Part shown: positions 38,270 through 51,466 of the stretch, piece by piece | How positions within the stretch are numbered: the stretch's first letter is position 1 | How the letters are laid out: each line of letters starts with the position of its first letter | Source of the DNA: Aporrectodea caliginosa | Taxonomy: Eukaryota > Annelida > Clitellata > Crassiclitellata > Lumbricidae | Length of the DNA stretch: 64,000 nucleotides | Reading direction: 5' to 3' | Assembly: GCA_020284085.1 (NCBI GenBank) | Contig: JACEVL010000151.1 | Coordinates: forward strand, 1,251,305 to 1,315,304 | Program-made: the position numbers and the translations under genes | Notes under the pieces: model-generated | The model's input: only the letters and a program-made list of their open reading frames with translations | Databases searched by the model: none | Told to the model about the DNA's origin: nothing

Positions 38270-40850
38270 TAAGGCTAATGAAAATGACAATCAATCATCT
38301 CTTGCAATCACTGTTCAATCAGAGGATAGCCCTTCAGTTCTATCATCATTGTAAAGTCAAAATGAACTGCACAAATTGCAAGGAGGAAATTTTGAAATTT
38401 GACCCTTTAAATAAAATACTTATACCCTAAATAGGGCCTATGTGAAAGCCGTATCTAAGGACAAAAGAGCACACTTAGTGCTATAGAAACCGCCAATCAA
38501 CGAACTCTTTCAATCACCTTTCTGTAAGTGGTAGCCCTTGGAACTTACCATTACTGTCAATGCAAAATCCACTGTACAAATGCATTGCAAGAGATTCTGT
38601 AATTTTACCCATGAAATAAAATACTTAGAAGTATGCGAAAGCCGTATCTAGGCACTAAAGAACAGTCTTTGTGCTATATAAACCGCCAATCACCCATCTC
38701 TTTCAATCACCATTGTCTAAGTGGTAGCCCTTCTAGAATACCACTATTGCCAAATCCAAATCCATTGTACAAATACATTGCAAGATATACTGTTACTTGA
38801 ACCTTGAAATGAAACGCGTCGCTTTTAAGTATGTGAAAGCCGTATCTAGGTACTAAAGAGCACCCTTAGTGCTATCCAAAACGCCTATCACCCATCCGCT
38901 TCAATCACCAATGGCTAAGTGGTAGCCCTTCAAAAATACCACTATTTCCAAAGCAAGAGCCATTCTACAAATGCATTCCAAGATATACTGTTACTTGACT
39001 CTTGAAATACAATACTTAGATCCTAAGTATGTGAAAGCCGTATCTAGGGACTAAAGAGCACCCTTAGTGCTATCCAAAACGCCAATCACCCATCGCTTTC
39101 AATCACCATTGTCTAAGTGGTAGCATTTCAAGAATACCACTATTTCCAGTGCAAGATCCATTGTTCAAATGCATTGCAAGATATGCTGTTACATGACTCT
39201 TGAAATAAAATACTTAGATCCTATGTATGTGAAAGCCGTATCTAGGGACTAAAGAGCACCCTTTGTGCTATTCAAAACACCAATCACTCATCCGTTTCAA
39301 TCACCACTGTCTAAGTGGAAGCCCTTCAAGAATACCACTATTTCCAAAGCAAGATCCATTGTACAAATGCCTGGCAATATATACTGTTACTTGACCCTTG
39401 AAATAAAATACTTAGATCCTATCTATGTGAAAGCCGTATCTAGGGACTAAAGAGCACCCTTTGTGCTATTCAAAACACCAATCACTCATCCGTTTCAATC
39501 ACCACTGTCTAAGTGGTAGCCCTTCAAGAATACCACTATTTCCAAAGCAAGATCCATTGTACAAATGCCTGGCAATATATACTGTTACTTGACCCTTGAA
39601 ATAAAATACTTAGATCCTAAGTATGTGAAAGCCGTATCTAGGGACTAAAGAGCACCCTTTGTGCTATCCAAAACGACAATCACCCATCGCATTCAATCAC
39701 CATTGTCTAAGTGGTAGCATTTCAAGGATACCACTATTTCCAGTGCAAGATCCATTGTTCAAATGCATTGCAAGATATGCTGTTACTTGACTCTTGAAAT
39801 AAAATACTTAGATCCTATGTATGTGAAAGCCGTATCTATGGACTAAAGAGCACCTTAGTGCTATCCAAAACGCCAATCACTCATCCGTTTCAATCACCAC
39901 TGGCTAAGTGGTAGCCCTTCAAGAAAACCACTATTTCCAATGCAAGATCCATTCTACAAATGCATTGCAAGATATACTGTGATTTGACCCTTGAAATAAA
40001 ATACTTAGATCCTAAGTATGTGAAAGCCGTTTCTAGGGACTAAGGAGCACCCTTAGTGCTATCCAAAACGCCAATCACCCATCCGTTTCAATAACTCTTC
40101 TGTAAGTGCTTACATTTTCAACTTAAACATTATTGTCAAGCTAAAATACACTTGAAATCCATTTCAAATCATGATGTTACTGGAGCCTTCCAATTAAATA
40201 CTTATCATCTAGGTAATTGGAAGCACTCTCTAGGGCCTGAAGAGAAACCTTTATGATCACCAATACCACAATGACCCACCTTTTTCAATCAACACTGTCT
40301 AAGTGCTCACCCTTCCACTTACACATTGTTGTCAAGCCAAAATACACTGTAGAAATCCATTGCAAATTATGCTATTACTGAACCCTTCTAATTAAATACT
40401 TATCGTCCAGGTATGAGAATGCACTCTCTAGGGCCTTAAGAGAAACCTTTATGCTCACCAATACCACAATCACCCACCTTTTTCAATCACCAGTGTCTAA
40501 GTGCTCACCCTTCAACTGAAACACCATTTTCAAGCCCAAATACACTGTAGAAATGCATTGCAATATAGTGTTACTTGACTCTTTCAATTAAATACTTATT
40601 GTTTAGGTGTGTGAAAGCCCCTTCTAGGGCATAAAGGGAAGCCTCTGTGCTAACCAAAACCAGAATCACCCATCTATTTCAAATGCTCTTCTCTAAGTGC
40701 TCACCCTTCAAGTGAAACACTATTTTAAAGCCAAAAATACACTGTAGAAATGCATTAATAGTAATGTTGTTATTTCAGCGTCCAAATTAAATACTTATCG
40801 TATAAGTATGTGAAAGCTTTTTCTAGGGCCTAAAAGCCACCCTTAATACT
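38270..40850 (+). repeat. ~197-bp tandem array, left arm
   Basis: About 13 units marked by TGTGAAAGCCGTATCTAGG near 38441, 38636, 38833, 39030, 39229, 39427, 39624, 39821 and 40020, decaying after 40100. Each contains GAGCACCCTTAGTGCTAT, CCAATCACCCATC and CTAAGTGGTAGCCCTTC. The central units are most alike. The array is mirrored at 47150-50640. Confidence 0.92.
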
Positions 40851-40858
40851 ACTGATAG

Positions 40859-41131
40859 GTGCTTGAAAGGTCACATATGAAGAGTCTGTATCAATATCTA
40901 CAGACATACCTGCAATATCGCTCATACATCATGCGTGTATACGGACACAAATACACATGTATAAGCATATCGCACTTGTTTGTGTTGTATGTTACAGGTA
41001 AGCTTTCTGTCGAGTCGAGGTTGAAGGCATTCAAGCAAGACAGTATTGGGTATCATGAAACGACTGATTACCATCTGTCTGGTCCTGCAGTTTTACTGGA
41101 ATGGAAGGTGCAAGAAGCAGGGTTTTACTGA
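40859..41131 (+). other. Open frame mirrored in both arms (90 codons)
   Basis: The frame contains V-T-G-K-L-S-V-E-S-R-L-K-A-F, then Y-H-E-T-T-D-Y-H-L-S-G-P and L-L-E-W-K-V-Q-E-A-G-F-Y, stop. The mirror copy at 46860-47132 (minus) differs at a handful of residues with no stop. A TATGTTACAG acceptor-like site precedes K-L-S. No family recognised. It may be an exon of an element gene or chance. Confidence 0.3.
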
Positions 41132-41918
41132 TGTGAAACGTTCTGCTGTTGTCTGGAGTAAGCATTCGAATGTAAATATATTTTCTAGTCAAGCATGCTA
41201 CGGTCTGTGTACTTAAGTTGCTGCCTTGGTTTCCTGCTCTAGAGAGATTCTGTCTGAAATTGGGTATCAGGTTGACAGAACAGTGAACTCAAGTCATTCA
41301 CATTATTCACGATCCGTTCCTTTTACGTCAGTCTTATCATTTTTGAAGAAGACATGTGCCATTGGTTGATGCCTTGAGCATTAGATAACAGTGGGGTAGA
41401 AGTTACTAAGTAATTAATTAAATCCAATCCCGGTTACATAGATACGTAAACGTGTTCCATGAGCACCCCTTGCACACCAAGGACAATGACTGCAGACTTC
41501 TGTTTGCAAGATGAGGTGGAGAGAACCATCTGTCTTGCGCCATGAGGTTAAAACAGAAATTCCGTTGCTGCATTTCCTGGCTGCCTTGAGGTCTGATCTT
41601 CTTTGTGATATTCTTATTTCAATACGGTACTGTATTGTACTTATTGAATGTTTTCAATTATATGCCTTCATATAAGAATAACAGAGAATTAATTCAATTA
41701 TAATGTGTATATAATCTACATATGTAGCTGAAGTGCTCAATATAGCAATATTTAAATCACTTACAAAAGTCAGCTATAAGTACAAGGTATAAATGTTTGA
41801 CAAGTATAGGCCTAGGTGTAGGAGCAATTTTTCATTAGGATGTTAAATGTGCCTATTATGTGAATCCAAAGATTCTGTTTAACCTACCTGCTTTTGTCAT
41901 TACTGCTGCAGATGCTGT

Positions 41919-42140
41919 TTGCATGAATGGCCCTACTTCTTCAGCAAGGAACTGAGAATGGAGTGGAATAGAATTTTAAGTGTGGCTTCGACAGGCAAGA
42001 ATCACTCTGTGGAAGCGTTATGGTATAGTATAATAGTGGCCAATATATTCATGTGCTATCTAATTTTACAATATTTCAATTGTGCAACGACAATCGTATA
42101 CAGGCTGTATAAGTATGCAATATATTACTTAGTATACTAG
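41919..42140 (+). other. Open frame mirrored in both arms (73 codons)
   Basis: It contains H-E-W-P-Y-F-F-S-K-E-L-R-M-E-W-N-R-I-L and, later, L-I-L-Q-Y-F-N-C, preceded by an ATTACTGCTGCAG acceptor-like site. The mirror at 45851-46072 differs at one residue. No known domain. Conservation may only reflect young or gene-converted arms. Confidence 0.3.
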
Positions 42141-42759
42141 TTGTATTCTTAAATTATTAGATATTTAAGAAGTCTTACAGTGTACTTAGTACAGATTGGT
42201 TGTTTAGAGGGCACAGAAGAAGCAGAAATTTCGAAATGGATATCTGTCCTGGTGGTGATGTTACAAACTGGAGCCATGTGTTCCATATTGTGACATTTGA
42301 CACTTTAACAATGAGCTGCTTTTGTTTGTGTCTTGTGTCGCTTTCGGTAGTCCTACACTGGTCGTTAAAGTGTTAAAAGCTGGATTAACTGTTTCAATGT
42401 TGTTTCTAATTCTCTGTGATACCATCAATGACGTTTACTTCAATATCATTATTTTCTTAGAAGTATGTTAACAGTAATTCCTTTATGTTAGCAGTAATTA
42501 GAGTGAAGCTTAATTCAAAACAATTTATTTCTTATCTTTGTGAACTGCTTCAATATTATCTGTTTTACTGTTTGTAATTTTTCTGGTATGGTAGTTGGCT
42601 TTAACTGAAACAGATTTACATAGAACTCGGAAATCTGAATCAAAATTATCTGGTTTAAATGTTCCTCTGTTCCCCTGTTGTTTGTCATTCTGTGTGATAC
42701 GATGCATGGTAATAACTTCTATATTGTTACTTCAGTAGCATTATGGCAATTATATGTTA

Positions 42760-43665
42760 TCATGAAAAATAAACTAGTAAATATTCATTTTATTTTTAAA
42801 ATTCCATGACCATTTTAATCCATAATTTTCTAAATACTATAATAAAGTATAAAAGTTTTCGTTATTTAATAATGACGTCATAATGAGTGTAGCATCAAAA
42901 TTCAAGTTGTCAAGGACGGCACAAAAATCATCTAAAATTTTCAATATTATTTTAAACTGTCATTCATCAATTATAAATTTTAGTTTAATTTAATTTTTAC
43001 ATTTCAATAATATTAGACTACAAGGCGTGCTCAAAGTGTCCACCTTCTGCCTCAACACAAGCTTCAAGACGAGCGCGCCACAGGCAGCAGCGATAACCAG
43101 CTGATCAAATTCATCCCATGCATTAACAATACGCGCACGGAGTTCTTCAATGTATCTGATCTTTGTCCTGTAAACCTTCTATTGCATTAGTCCCCAAATC
43201 TTGTAATCAACGGGATTAAAGTTCGGGCTGTTTGGCAGTCAAAGATTAGGAGGCATGAAATCCAGAGTCTCCATTGTCTGCAGTTCAACAGTTTCACGAG
43301 CTCAGTGAGCTGGAGCGCCATCTTGTTGGAATGTGTAATAATCCGAATATACCCTGGATATCAAACAACAATTTTTCCGACAGCAAACAATCACGGGGAA
43401 AAGTTCCACTTATTTTCCCGCCTGGTTCTGTTAAATGGATTTCCGTTTTACGACGATCCGATCATCCGACGCACCAATTTTTTGTCATACTTAAATTTTG
43501 ATGCAAATGACGTCATTATGACGTAATTATTTGATGACAGGAAATTTTACATTTTAACCATGTTAGCAAATTATCTCAGGATTAAAATGGTTTTGGAATT
43601 TTAAAAATCGATGAATATTTACTAGTTTATTTTCATGATAACAAAAGGGGTCCCTTTTTATCCGG
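42760..43665 (-). mobile_element. Defective mariner-like element, left arm only
   Basis: Inverted ends GTTATCATGAAAAATAAAC and, from the right, GTTATCATGAAAATAAACTAG, with CTAGTAAATATTCAT and TTAAAATTCCA following at both. The right terminus extends further to GTGTCCGGATAAAAAGGGAC, which the left lacks. A 35-bp host segment (TATTGTTACTTCAGTAGC...) is present on both sides of the insert and only once in the right arm. Confidence 0.7.
43020..43345 (-). pseudogene. mariner-like transposase C-terminal fragment
   Basis: On the minus strand, with small frame corrections: Q-Q-D-G-A-P-A-H, T-V-E-L-Q-T-M-E-T, then N-S-P, F-N-P-V-D-Y-K-I-W-G, and W-D-E-F-D-Q-L-V-I. D-G-A-P-A-H and N-P-V-D-Y share the context of the second and third catalytic acids in mariner-type DDD transposases. 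The N-terminal DNA-binding half is missing. Confidence 0.75.
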
Positions 43666-43704
43666 ACACATGTATATTGTTACTTCAGTAGCATTATGGC
43701 AATT

Positions 43705-43895
43705 ATATGGGCCCTCAACCTGGAATGGGCTTCCCACTTGAGCTCATTGCTTGATGCCTCGCAGCAATTTGCCTGATTACTGCCGCCTTCTCAAGTCTTC
43801 TCTGTTTAGCTGTGGCTGGGCTGGGAGCGCCTCTGAGTAGGTTCCTTGAAGGGGTGCTATATAAATTCTATATTGAATGAATGAATGAATGAATG
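43705..43895 (+). mobile_element. CR1-like LINE 3' tail, left arm only
   Basis: W-N-G-L-P-T remnants, S-L-F-S-C-G-W-A-G-S-A-S-E-stop, then CCTTGAAGGGGTGCTATATAA and (TGAA)n. The right arm is uninterrupted here (around 45235). Confidence 0.85.
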
Positions 43896-44375
43896 AATGT
43901 TATCATGAAGTTATTGGAAGTAATACTTTATTTTACTTCTTATTACATGTATTCAGAACTGATCCACTCATTGTTATTTCTGTGCTATAATGGCTGCTGT
44001 TCATTTCTTCAGAAATTCTTCACGTTAATTTTCGAGAAGAGTGTAGCAAGTATGGAGTTGCTAAAAGCATGGACATACCAGACCCAGGAAAGGAGTTGAA
44101 ATTCCTGGAGTTGGAAAGGTCAGCTTGTGTGTAAAAAATGTCACCATTAGAACACCATTTATATCTTGCACTTACAGCCGACAGTTTGGAGCAATAGTAG
44201 TGAAAATAAGCTTATTCTCATGAGTTTGCTTTTGTGAGCAGTGGAGTTTACATAATATGTGCAGTGATTCGCTGTAACTATTCTGTGTTTTGTATTCCAA
44301 CCACACACATGACATGTCAGAAAGGTGTTGGACATATTTCTTTTTTCAATATCCTTTAATTTTTCTACAAATCGG

Positions 44376-44763
44376 CCTCAGATGTATTAAACAGAATGGC
44401 AAATAAACTGGAAGTATGTAAATAAGTCCACGTTGTGCCAATCAATTACTGACCACTACCTATCAAGAACCAACCTGAAATAACCTAACCGAATAGTCTT
44501 AGACTTGTGAGGGACTTAGCTCAATCACCTTAAATGAATTTAATTTGTGAGGCTTTTAGTATATAAAGTGACATTATCATTCATTCATCTCAGGAATTTG
44601 ACATGGTATCGTTCATTCATTCATTCATTCTCGAGACTTATATAGTTGTAATGAGTTATATATTTATTTACATTAATTTCGTGGAATTGTTTTTCCAAAC
44701 ATTTCTGGATTTTGCAACAATTTCTAATTGTCAGAGAACCATATATAAAAGATTATATAGGCA
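44376..44763. other. Spacer of the giant foldback
   Basis: Unique sequence between the arms, with (ATTC)n and a CGAGACTTATATAG scrap that may be a minimal LINE tail near 44610-44650. No gene. Confidence 0.6.
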
Positions 44764-47149
44764 CGATTTGTCGAAAAATTAAAGGATACTGAAAACAGAA
44801 ATATGTCCAACACCTTTCTGACATGTCATGTGTGTGGTTGGAATACAAAACACAGAATAGTTACAGCGAATCACTGCACATTATGTAAACTCCACTGCTC
44901 ACAAAAGCAAACTCATGAGAATAAGCTTATTTTCACTACTATTGCTCAAAACTGTCGGCTGTAAGTGCAAGATATAAATGGTGTTCTAATGGTGACATTT
45001 TTTACACACAAGCTGACCTTTCCAACTCCAGGAATTTCAACTCCTTTCATGGGTCTGGTATGTCCATGCTTTTAGCAACTCCATACTTGCTACACTCTTC
45101 TCGAAAATCATGAAGAATTTCTGAAGAAATGAACAGCAGCCATTATAGCACAGAAATAACAATGAGTGGATCAGTTCTGAATACATGTAATAAGAAGTAA
45201 AATAAAGTATTACTTCCAATAACTTCATGATAACATATAATTGCCATAATGCTACTGAAGTAACAATATAGAAGTTATTACCATGCATCGTATCACACAG
45301 AATGACAAACAACAGGGGAACAGAGGAACATTTAAACCAGATGAATTTTGATTCAGATTTCCGAGTTCTATGTAAATCTGTTTCAGTTAAAGCCAACTAC
45401 CATACCAGAAAAATTACAAACAGTAAAACAGATAATATTGAAGCAGTTCACAAAGATAAGAAATAAATTGCTTTGAATTAAGCTTCACTCTAATTACTGC
45501 TAACATAAAGGAATTACTGTTAACATACTTCTAAGAAAATAATGATATTGAAGTAAACGTCATTGATGGTATCACAGAGAATTAGAAACAACATTGAAAC
45601 AGTTAATCCAGCTTTTAACACTTTAACGACGAGTGTAGGACTACTGAAAGCGACACAAGACACAAACAAAAGCAGCTCATTGTTAAAGTGTCAAATGTCA
45701 CAATATGGAACACATGGCTCCAGTTTGTAACATCACCACCAGGACAGATATCCATTTCGAAATTTCTGCTTCTTCTGTGCCCTCTAAACAACCAATCTGT
45801 ACTAAGTACACTGTAAGACTTCTTAAATATCTAATAATTTAAGAATACAACTAGTATACTAAGTAATATATTGCATACTTATACAGCCTGTATACGATTG
45901 TCCATGCACAATTGAAATATTGTAAAATTAGATAGCACATGAATATATTGGCCACTATTATACTATACCATAACGCTTCCACAGAGTGATTCTTGCCTGT
46001 CGAAGCCACACTTAAAATTCTATTCCACTCCATTCTCAGTTCCTTGCTGAAGAAGTAGGGCCATTCATGCAAACAGCATCTGCAGCAGTAATGACAAAAG
46101 CAGGTAGGTTAAACAGAATCTTTGGATTCACATAATAGGCACATTTAACATCCTAATGAAAAATTGCTCCTACACCTAGGCCTATACTTGTCAAACATTT
46201 ATATCTTGTACTTATAGCTGACTTTTGTAAGTGATTTAAATATTGCTATATTGAGCACTTCAGCTACATATGTAGATTATATACACATTATAATAGAATT
46301 AATTCTCTGTTATTCTTATATGAAGGCATATAATTGAAAACATTCAATAAGTACAATACAGTACCGTATTGAAATAAGAATATCACAAAGAAGATCAGAC
46401 CTCAAGGCAGCCAGGAAATGCAGCAACGGAATTTCTGTTTTAACCTCATGGCGCAAGACAGATGGTTCTCTCCACCTCATCTTGCAAACAGAAGTCTGCA
46501 GTCATTGTCCTTAGTGTGCAAGGGGTGCTCATGGAACACGTTTTCGTATCTATGTAACCGGGATTGGATTTAATTAATTACTTAGTAACTTCTACCCCAC
46601 TGTTATCTAATGCTCAAGGCATCAACCAATGGCACATGTCTTCTTCAAAAATGATAAGACTGACGTAAAAGGAACGGATCGTGAATAATGTGAATGACTT
46701 GAGTTCACTGTTCTGTCAAACTGATACCCAATTTCAGACAGAATCTCTCTAGAGCAGGAAACCAAGGCAGCAACTTAAGTACACAGACCGTAGCATGCTT
46801 GACTAGAAAATATATTTACATTCGAATGCTTACTCCAGACAACAGCAGAACGTTTCACATCAGTAAAACCCTGCTTCTTGCACCTTCCATTCCAGTAAAA
46901 CTGCAGGACCAGACAGATGGTAATCAGTCGTTTCATGATACCCAATACTGTCTTGCCTGAATGCCTTCAACCTCGACTCGACAGAAAGCTTACCTGTAAC
47001 ATACAACACAAACAAGTGCAATATGCTTATACATGTGTATTTGTGTCCGTATACACGTATGATGTATGAGCGATATTGCACATATGTCTGTAGATATTGA
47101 TACAGACTCTTCATATGTGACCTTTCAAGCACCTATCAGTAGTATTAAG

Positions 47150-50100
47150 GGTGGCTTTTAGGCCCTAGAAAAAGCTTTCACATACTTATACGATAAGTAT
47201 TTAATTTGGACGCTGAAATAACAACATTACTATTAATGCATTTCTACAGTGTATTTTTGGCTTTAAAATAGTGTTTCACTTGAAGGGTGAGCACTTAAAG
47301 AAGAGCATTTGAAATAGATGGGTGATTCTGGTTTTGGTTAGCACAGAGGCTTCCCTTTATGCCCTAGAAAGGGCTTTCACACACCTAAACAATAAGTATT
47401 TAATTGAAAGAGTCAAGTAACACTATATTGCAATGCATTTCTACAGTGTATTTGGGCTTGAAAATGGTGTTTCAGTTGAAGGGTGAGCACTTAGACACTG
47501 GTGATTGAAAAAGGTGGGTGATTGTGGTATTGGTGAGCATAAAGGTTTCTCTTAAGGCCCTAGAGAGTGCATTCTCATACCTGGACGGTAAGTATTTAAT
47601 TAGAAGGGTTCAGTAATAGCATAATTTGCAATGGATTTCTACAGTGTATTTTGGCTTGATAACAATGTGTAAGTGGAAGGGTGAGCACTTAGACAATGGT
47701 GATTGAAAAAGCTGGGTGATTGTGGTATTGGTTAGCACAAAGGGTGCTCTTTAGGCCCTAGAAACGGCTTTCACATACTTAGGGTCTAAGTATTTTATTT
47801 CAAGGGTCAAGTAACAGTATATATTGCCAGGCATTTGTACAATGGATCTTGCATTGGAAATAGTGGTATTCTTGAAGGGCTACCACTTAGACAGTGGTGA
47901 TTGAAAAAGCTGGGTGATTATGGTTTTGGTTAGCACAAAGGGTGCTCTTTAGTCCCTAGATACGGCTTTCACATACATAGGATCTAAGTATTGTATTTCA
48001 AGAGTCAAGTAACAGTATATCTTTAGTGCGCCAAAGACATGCGACTTGGACCCGCTTCCTACGTTCATCCTCCAGGAGTTCGTGGATACTCTGCTCCCCT
48101 TCTTAACAGTACTCTGTAATAGTTCCCTCCGTGAGGGAATCCTACCTACATCGCAGAAAAGGTCTATCCTCGTTCCAGTGCCTAAGCGTGAGGATTTGGA
48201 CCTGGCAGACCCAACTAACTTTAGACCAATAGCTAACGTAACATTTTTATCCAAAATTATTGAAAAGGTTGTAGCTGCTCAGCTCACTCTCTACCTTGAT
48301 AGGAATAACCTCCTACCAACATTCCAATCAGGTTTTCGGAAAGGTCATTCTACGGAGACCTTACTTATCCGCCTTCTTTCAGATATTTATGGGGCCATTG
48401 ACAAGTCACAGGTTACCCTTTTGGCACTGTTCGATGTAAGCGCTGCATTCGATACAGTGGACCACGATATCCTGCTGACGCGGCTTTCCACCTGTTTTTG
48501 GCCTTTCTGGCAATTTCCTTACTTGGCTTACCTCCTATCTCCAAGACCGTTCTTGTATTGTGGCTTGTGGGTCCGCAAGGTCGCCCTGGGCTCCTGCCCC
48601 GTTCGGATTACCGCAAGGTTCTGTCCTGGGTCCTCTGCTCTACATTATCTACACTGCAGACCTTGGCCCTCTCTTGGCAGCTGGTGCTATCTTGAGTCAA
48701 TCTTATGCAGACGACCTTCAGGCATATGTTCACTGTTTGGCGTCTGCAGCTGCTGCTGCGGTCCGAGAAATTAGCCGGGCCATGCAGACTTTAGAGGCCT
48801 GGATGTCCTCCAACCGCCTACGACTAAACCCCAATAAGACTCAATATATCTGGCTTGGCACGCGCCAACAACTTGCAAAAATTAACTTAGAGGCCTTAGC
48901 TCTTGAGTTCCCCTGGATTACTTTCTCCTCATCTGTCCGTGACCTTGGTGTTACCTTGGACCAGGAGCTCACGTTCACGCGACACATCAATCTACTCTGT
49001 CGCGATTGCTATTACCAACTGCGTCAGCTGAGGGTAATATCTCGCTCTCTTACTCCTACTGCTGCTTCCACCCTTGTCCACGCCTTTGTGGTCTCTCGCC
49101 TCGACCATTGTAGTGCCCTCTATGATGGGCTCCCAGCAGTCCGGATTGGGTGCATAGAGCGGGTTTTGCGCGCGGCGGCACGTCTTATTGGGCGAATCCC
49201 AAAATTTGGCCACATCTCAGAGTATATGCGGAATGTACTACACTGGCTTCCATTTCCGCAGCGGATCGCCTATAGAGTTTCTGCGCTGGTCTGGCGCTGC
49301 ATGGAGGGTATCGCTCCCCTATACCTGCGGGAACTCTGCTGCTCCACCTCTGATGTCCAGCGGCGATCTGCTCTCCGATCAGCTAATCAAGCCGAAATCT
49401 TAGTCCCTCGCTCGTGGACTACCATAAAGCAGCGGCGCTCTTTTTCTGTCGCTGGCCCTACGACCTGGAATGGGCTCCCTGTTGCACTCCGCCTAGTGCC
49501 TAGGGGTCACACCACTACCTTCTTTGTAAACCTCAAGACTGTATTGTTTAGCCGTGGTTGGACTGGGAGCGCTTCTGAGTAGATTACCTTGAAGGGGCGC
49601 TATATACAATTCTCCTTGAAATAATAATAATAATAATATAGCAATAATAATAATCTTTAATAATAATACGGCTTTCAATAATAGGAATAAGTATAATAAT
49701 AATAATAATCAATAACAATATATTTGAATGCATTTGTAGAATTGCTCTTGCATTGGAAATAGTGGTATCCTTGAAGGGCTACCACTTAGCCATTGGTGAT
49801 TGAAACGGATGAGTGATTGGCGTTTTGGATAGCACAAAGGGTGCTCTTTAGTCCCTAAATACGGCTTTCACATACATAGGATCTAAGTATTGTATTTCAA
49901 GAGTCAAGTAACAGTATATCTTTGAATGCATTTGTAGAATTGCTCTTGCATTGGAAATAGTGGTATCATTGAAGGGCTACCACTTAGCCATTGGTGATTG
50001 AAACAGACGAGTGATTGGCAGTTTCTATAGCAGCAAGGGTGCTCTTTAGTCCCTAGAACGGCTTTTACATACTAAAGGTCTAAGTATTTTATTTCAAAGG

Positions 50101-50640
50101 TCAAGTAACAGTATATCTTGCAATGCATTTGTATAATGGATTTTGCATTGACAATAATGGTAAGTTTCAAGGGCTACCACTTAGACAATTGATGGTGATT
50201 GAAAGAGATGGGTGATTGGCGTTTTGGATAGCATGAATGGTGGTCTTTAAGCCCTAGAAAGGGCTTTCGCATACTTAGACGATAAGTATTTTACTTCATG
50301 GGACAAGTTACAGCATTCCTTCTTGCAATTTATGCAATGCATTACACCTTCACAATGATGGTAAGTTTAAAGGTTGCCACCGAGAGAAGAGTGATTATTA
50401 GAGATGAGTGATTGGCGCTTTTGATAGCCCTAACAACTGTCAATAGACCTTTCACATACTTAGGGTCTAAGTATTTCATATCAAGGGTCAAATTTCAGGA
50501 TTTCCACACAGCAATTTCTGCAGTGCATTTTGGTAATACAACGATGATAGAACTGAAAGGCTACCACTGATTGAAGAGTGATTGCAAAATATCATTGATT
50601 GTCATTTTGGATAGCCTTATGAGTGCCTAACAGGTCCTCC
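47150..50640 (-). repeat. ~197-bp tandem array, right arm (inverted)
   Basis: Mirror of 38270-40850 with AAGGGCTACCACTTAG and GGTGATTGAAA landmarks, interrupted by the LINE at 48021-49620 and an AAT-type tail to 49715. Fewer units are recognisable than on the left, so array length has diverged. Confidence 0.9.
48021..49620 (+). pseudogene. CR1/L2-like LINE with a nearly complete RT domain
   Basis: Best-preserved LINE in the window. It begins D-L-D-P-L-P-T-F-I-L-Q-E-F (upstream of RT), then N-F-R-P-I-A-N-V-T-F-L-S-K-I-I-E-K, Q-S-G-F-R-K-G-H-S-T-E-T, L-F-D-V-S-A-A-F-D-T-V-D-H, one frameshift between 48490 and 48560, L-P-Q-G-S-V-L-G-P-L-L-Y, the catalytic Y-A-D-D-L, R-L-R-L-N-P-N-K-T-Q, V-R-D-L-G-V, and the C-terminus W-N-G-L-P...W-T-G-S-A-S-E-stop at 49582. 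The 3' end CCTTGAAGGGGCGCTATATA is followed by (AAT)n. The endonuclease is missing. It is inserted in the right arm array and may be younger than most copies here. Confidence 0.93.
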
Positions 50641-51365
50641 CAAAAATGCAGAAGTCAGTTTTTTAGATGAAGGGCCAAATTGCAGCTTTTCTTGCTATCC
50701 AGTGCAAAGGAATTTGAGGAATTTCAAGGGCTAGGGCGGAGATGCAGCGTGAAAGGGTTTAATGATTGATAGTTTGAACAGCTGCATTATTCAGACGTTT
50801 CGTTTTAAATAAATTTTTATATTCTGCAAGGACACGATTTGAAATTCGTCTTGCGCCAAGTGTCGACCTTGAATATGAATATTATTGACGACTTCACAAA
50901 AGTTGACTTCCGGAACGGGTTGTCGTTCGATTAAAGTTTCGACCGGCCATTTGCTATGAGAAATATTGAATATTTAAAATAATTTTTCAATCGATTTCCT
51001 CCTGTTTAACCAATTATAACTATACTAATGCATTAATTGGGCAGTGGTACGTTATTTGAAATAATTTACAGCGCCATTTGTTTCACTTAAAGTCAGAAAA
51101 TAATTTACGACGCTAAACTACACGTTTACCAAATAATTTACCAACCTAAACTTCTCTTAAGGAATTTACCAACCTAAGCTACGGGATTACCGTATTTTTT
51201 CCAATTAAATGGAAGTTAGATTGATGAAAAAATTTCTTGATGAAATGGAAGCTGGATTAATGATAGTTATCATGCACACAGGTAGACTGCTTACTTACCA
51301 ACGTCAAGTGTGGCATTGAAGACATTGAAAAAATTTAGGCCTAGCAACGTAAACTACGGTTTTAC

Positions 51366-51466
51366 CATGAAACTTTCGGACTATCGAACCTTCGGATTAT
51401 CGAACCTTCGGATTATCGAACCTTCGGACTATCGAACCTTCGGACTATCGAACCTTCGGACTATCG
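51366..51466 (-). repeat. 16-bp minisatellite, right end of the giant foldback
   Basis: Six units of CTTCGGACTATCGAAC, the inverted counterpart of the left-end array. Two units have GATTATC for GACTATC. Confidence 0.92.

Noticed and set aside
38270..40850. CRISPR-like array (regular ~197-bp repeats)
   Set aside because: The whole unit is repeated with no unique spacers, and the context is eukaryotic. It is an ordinary tandem array in a foldback arm.
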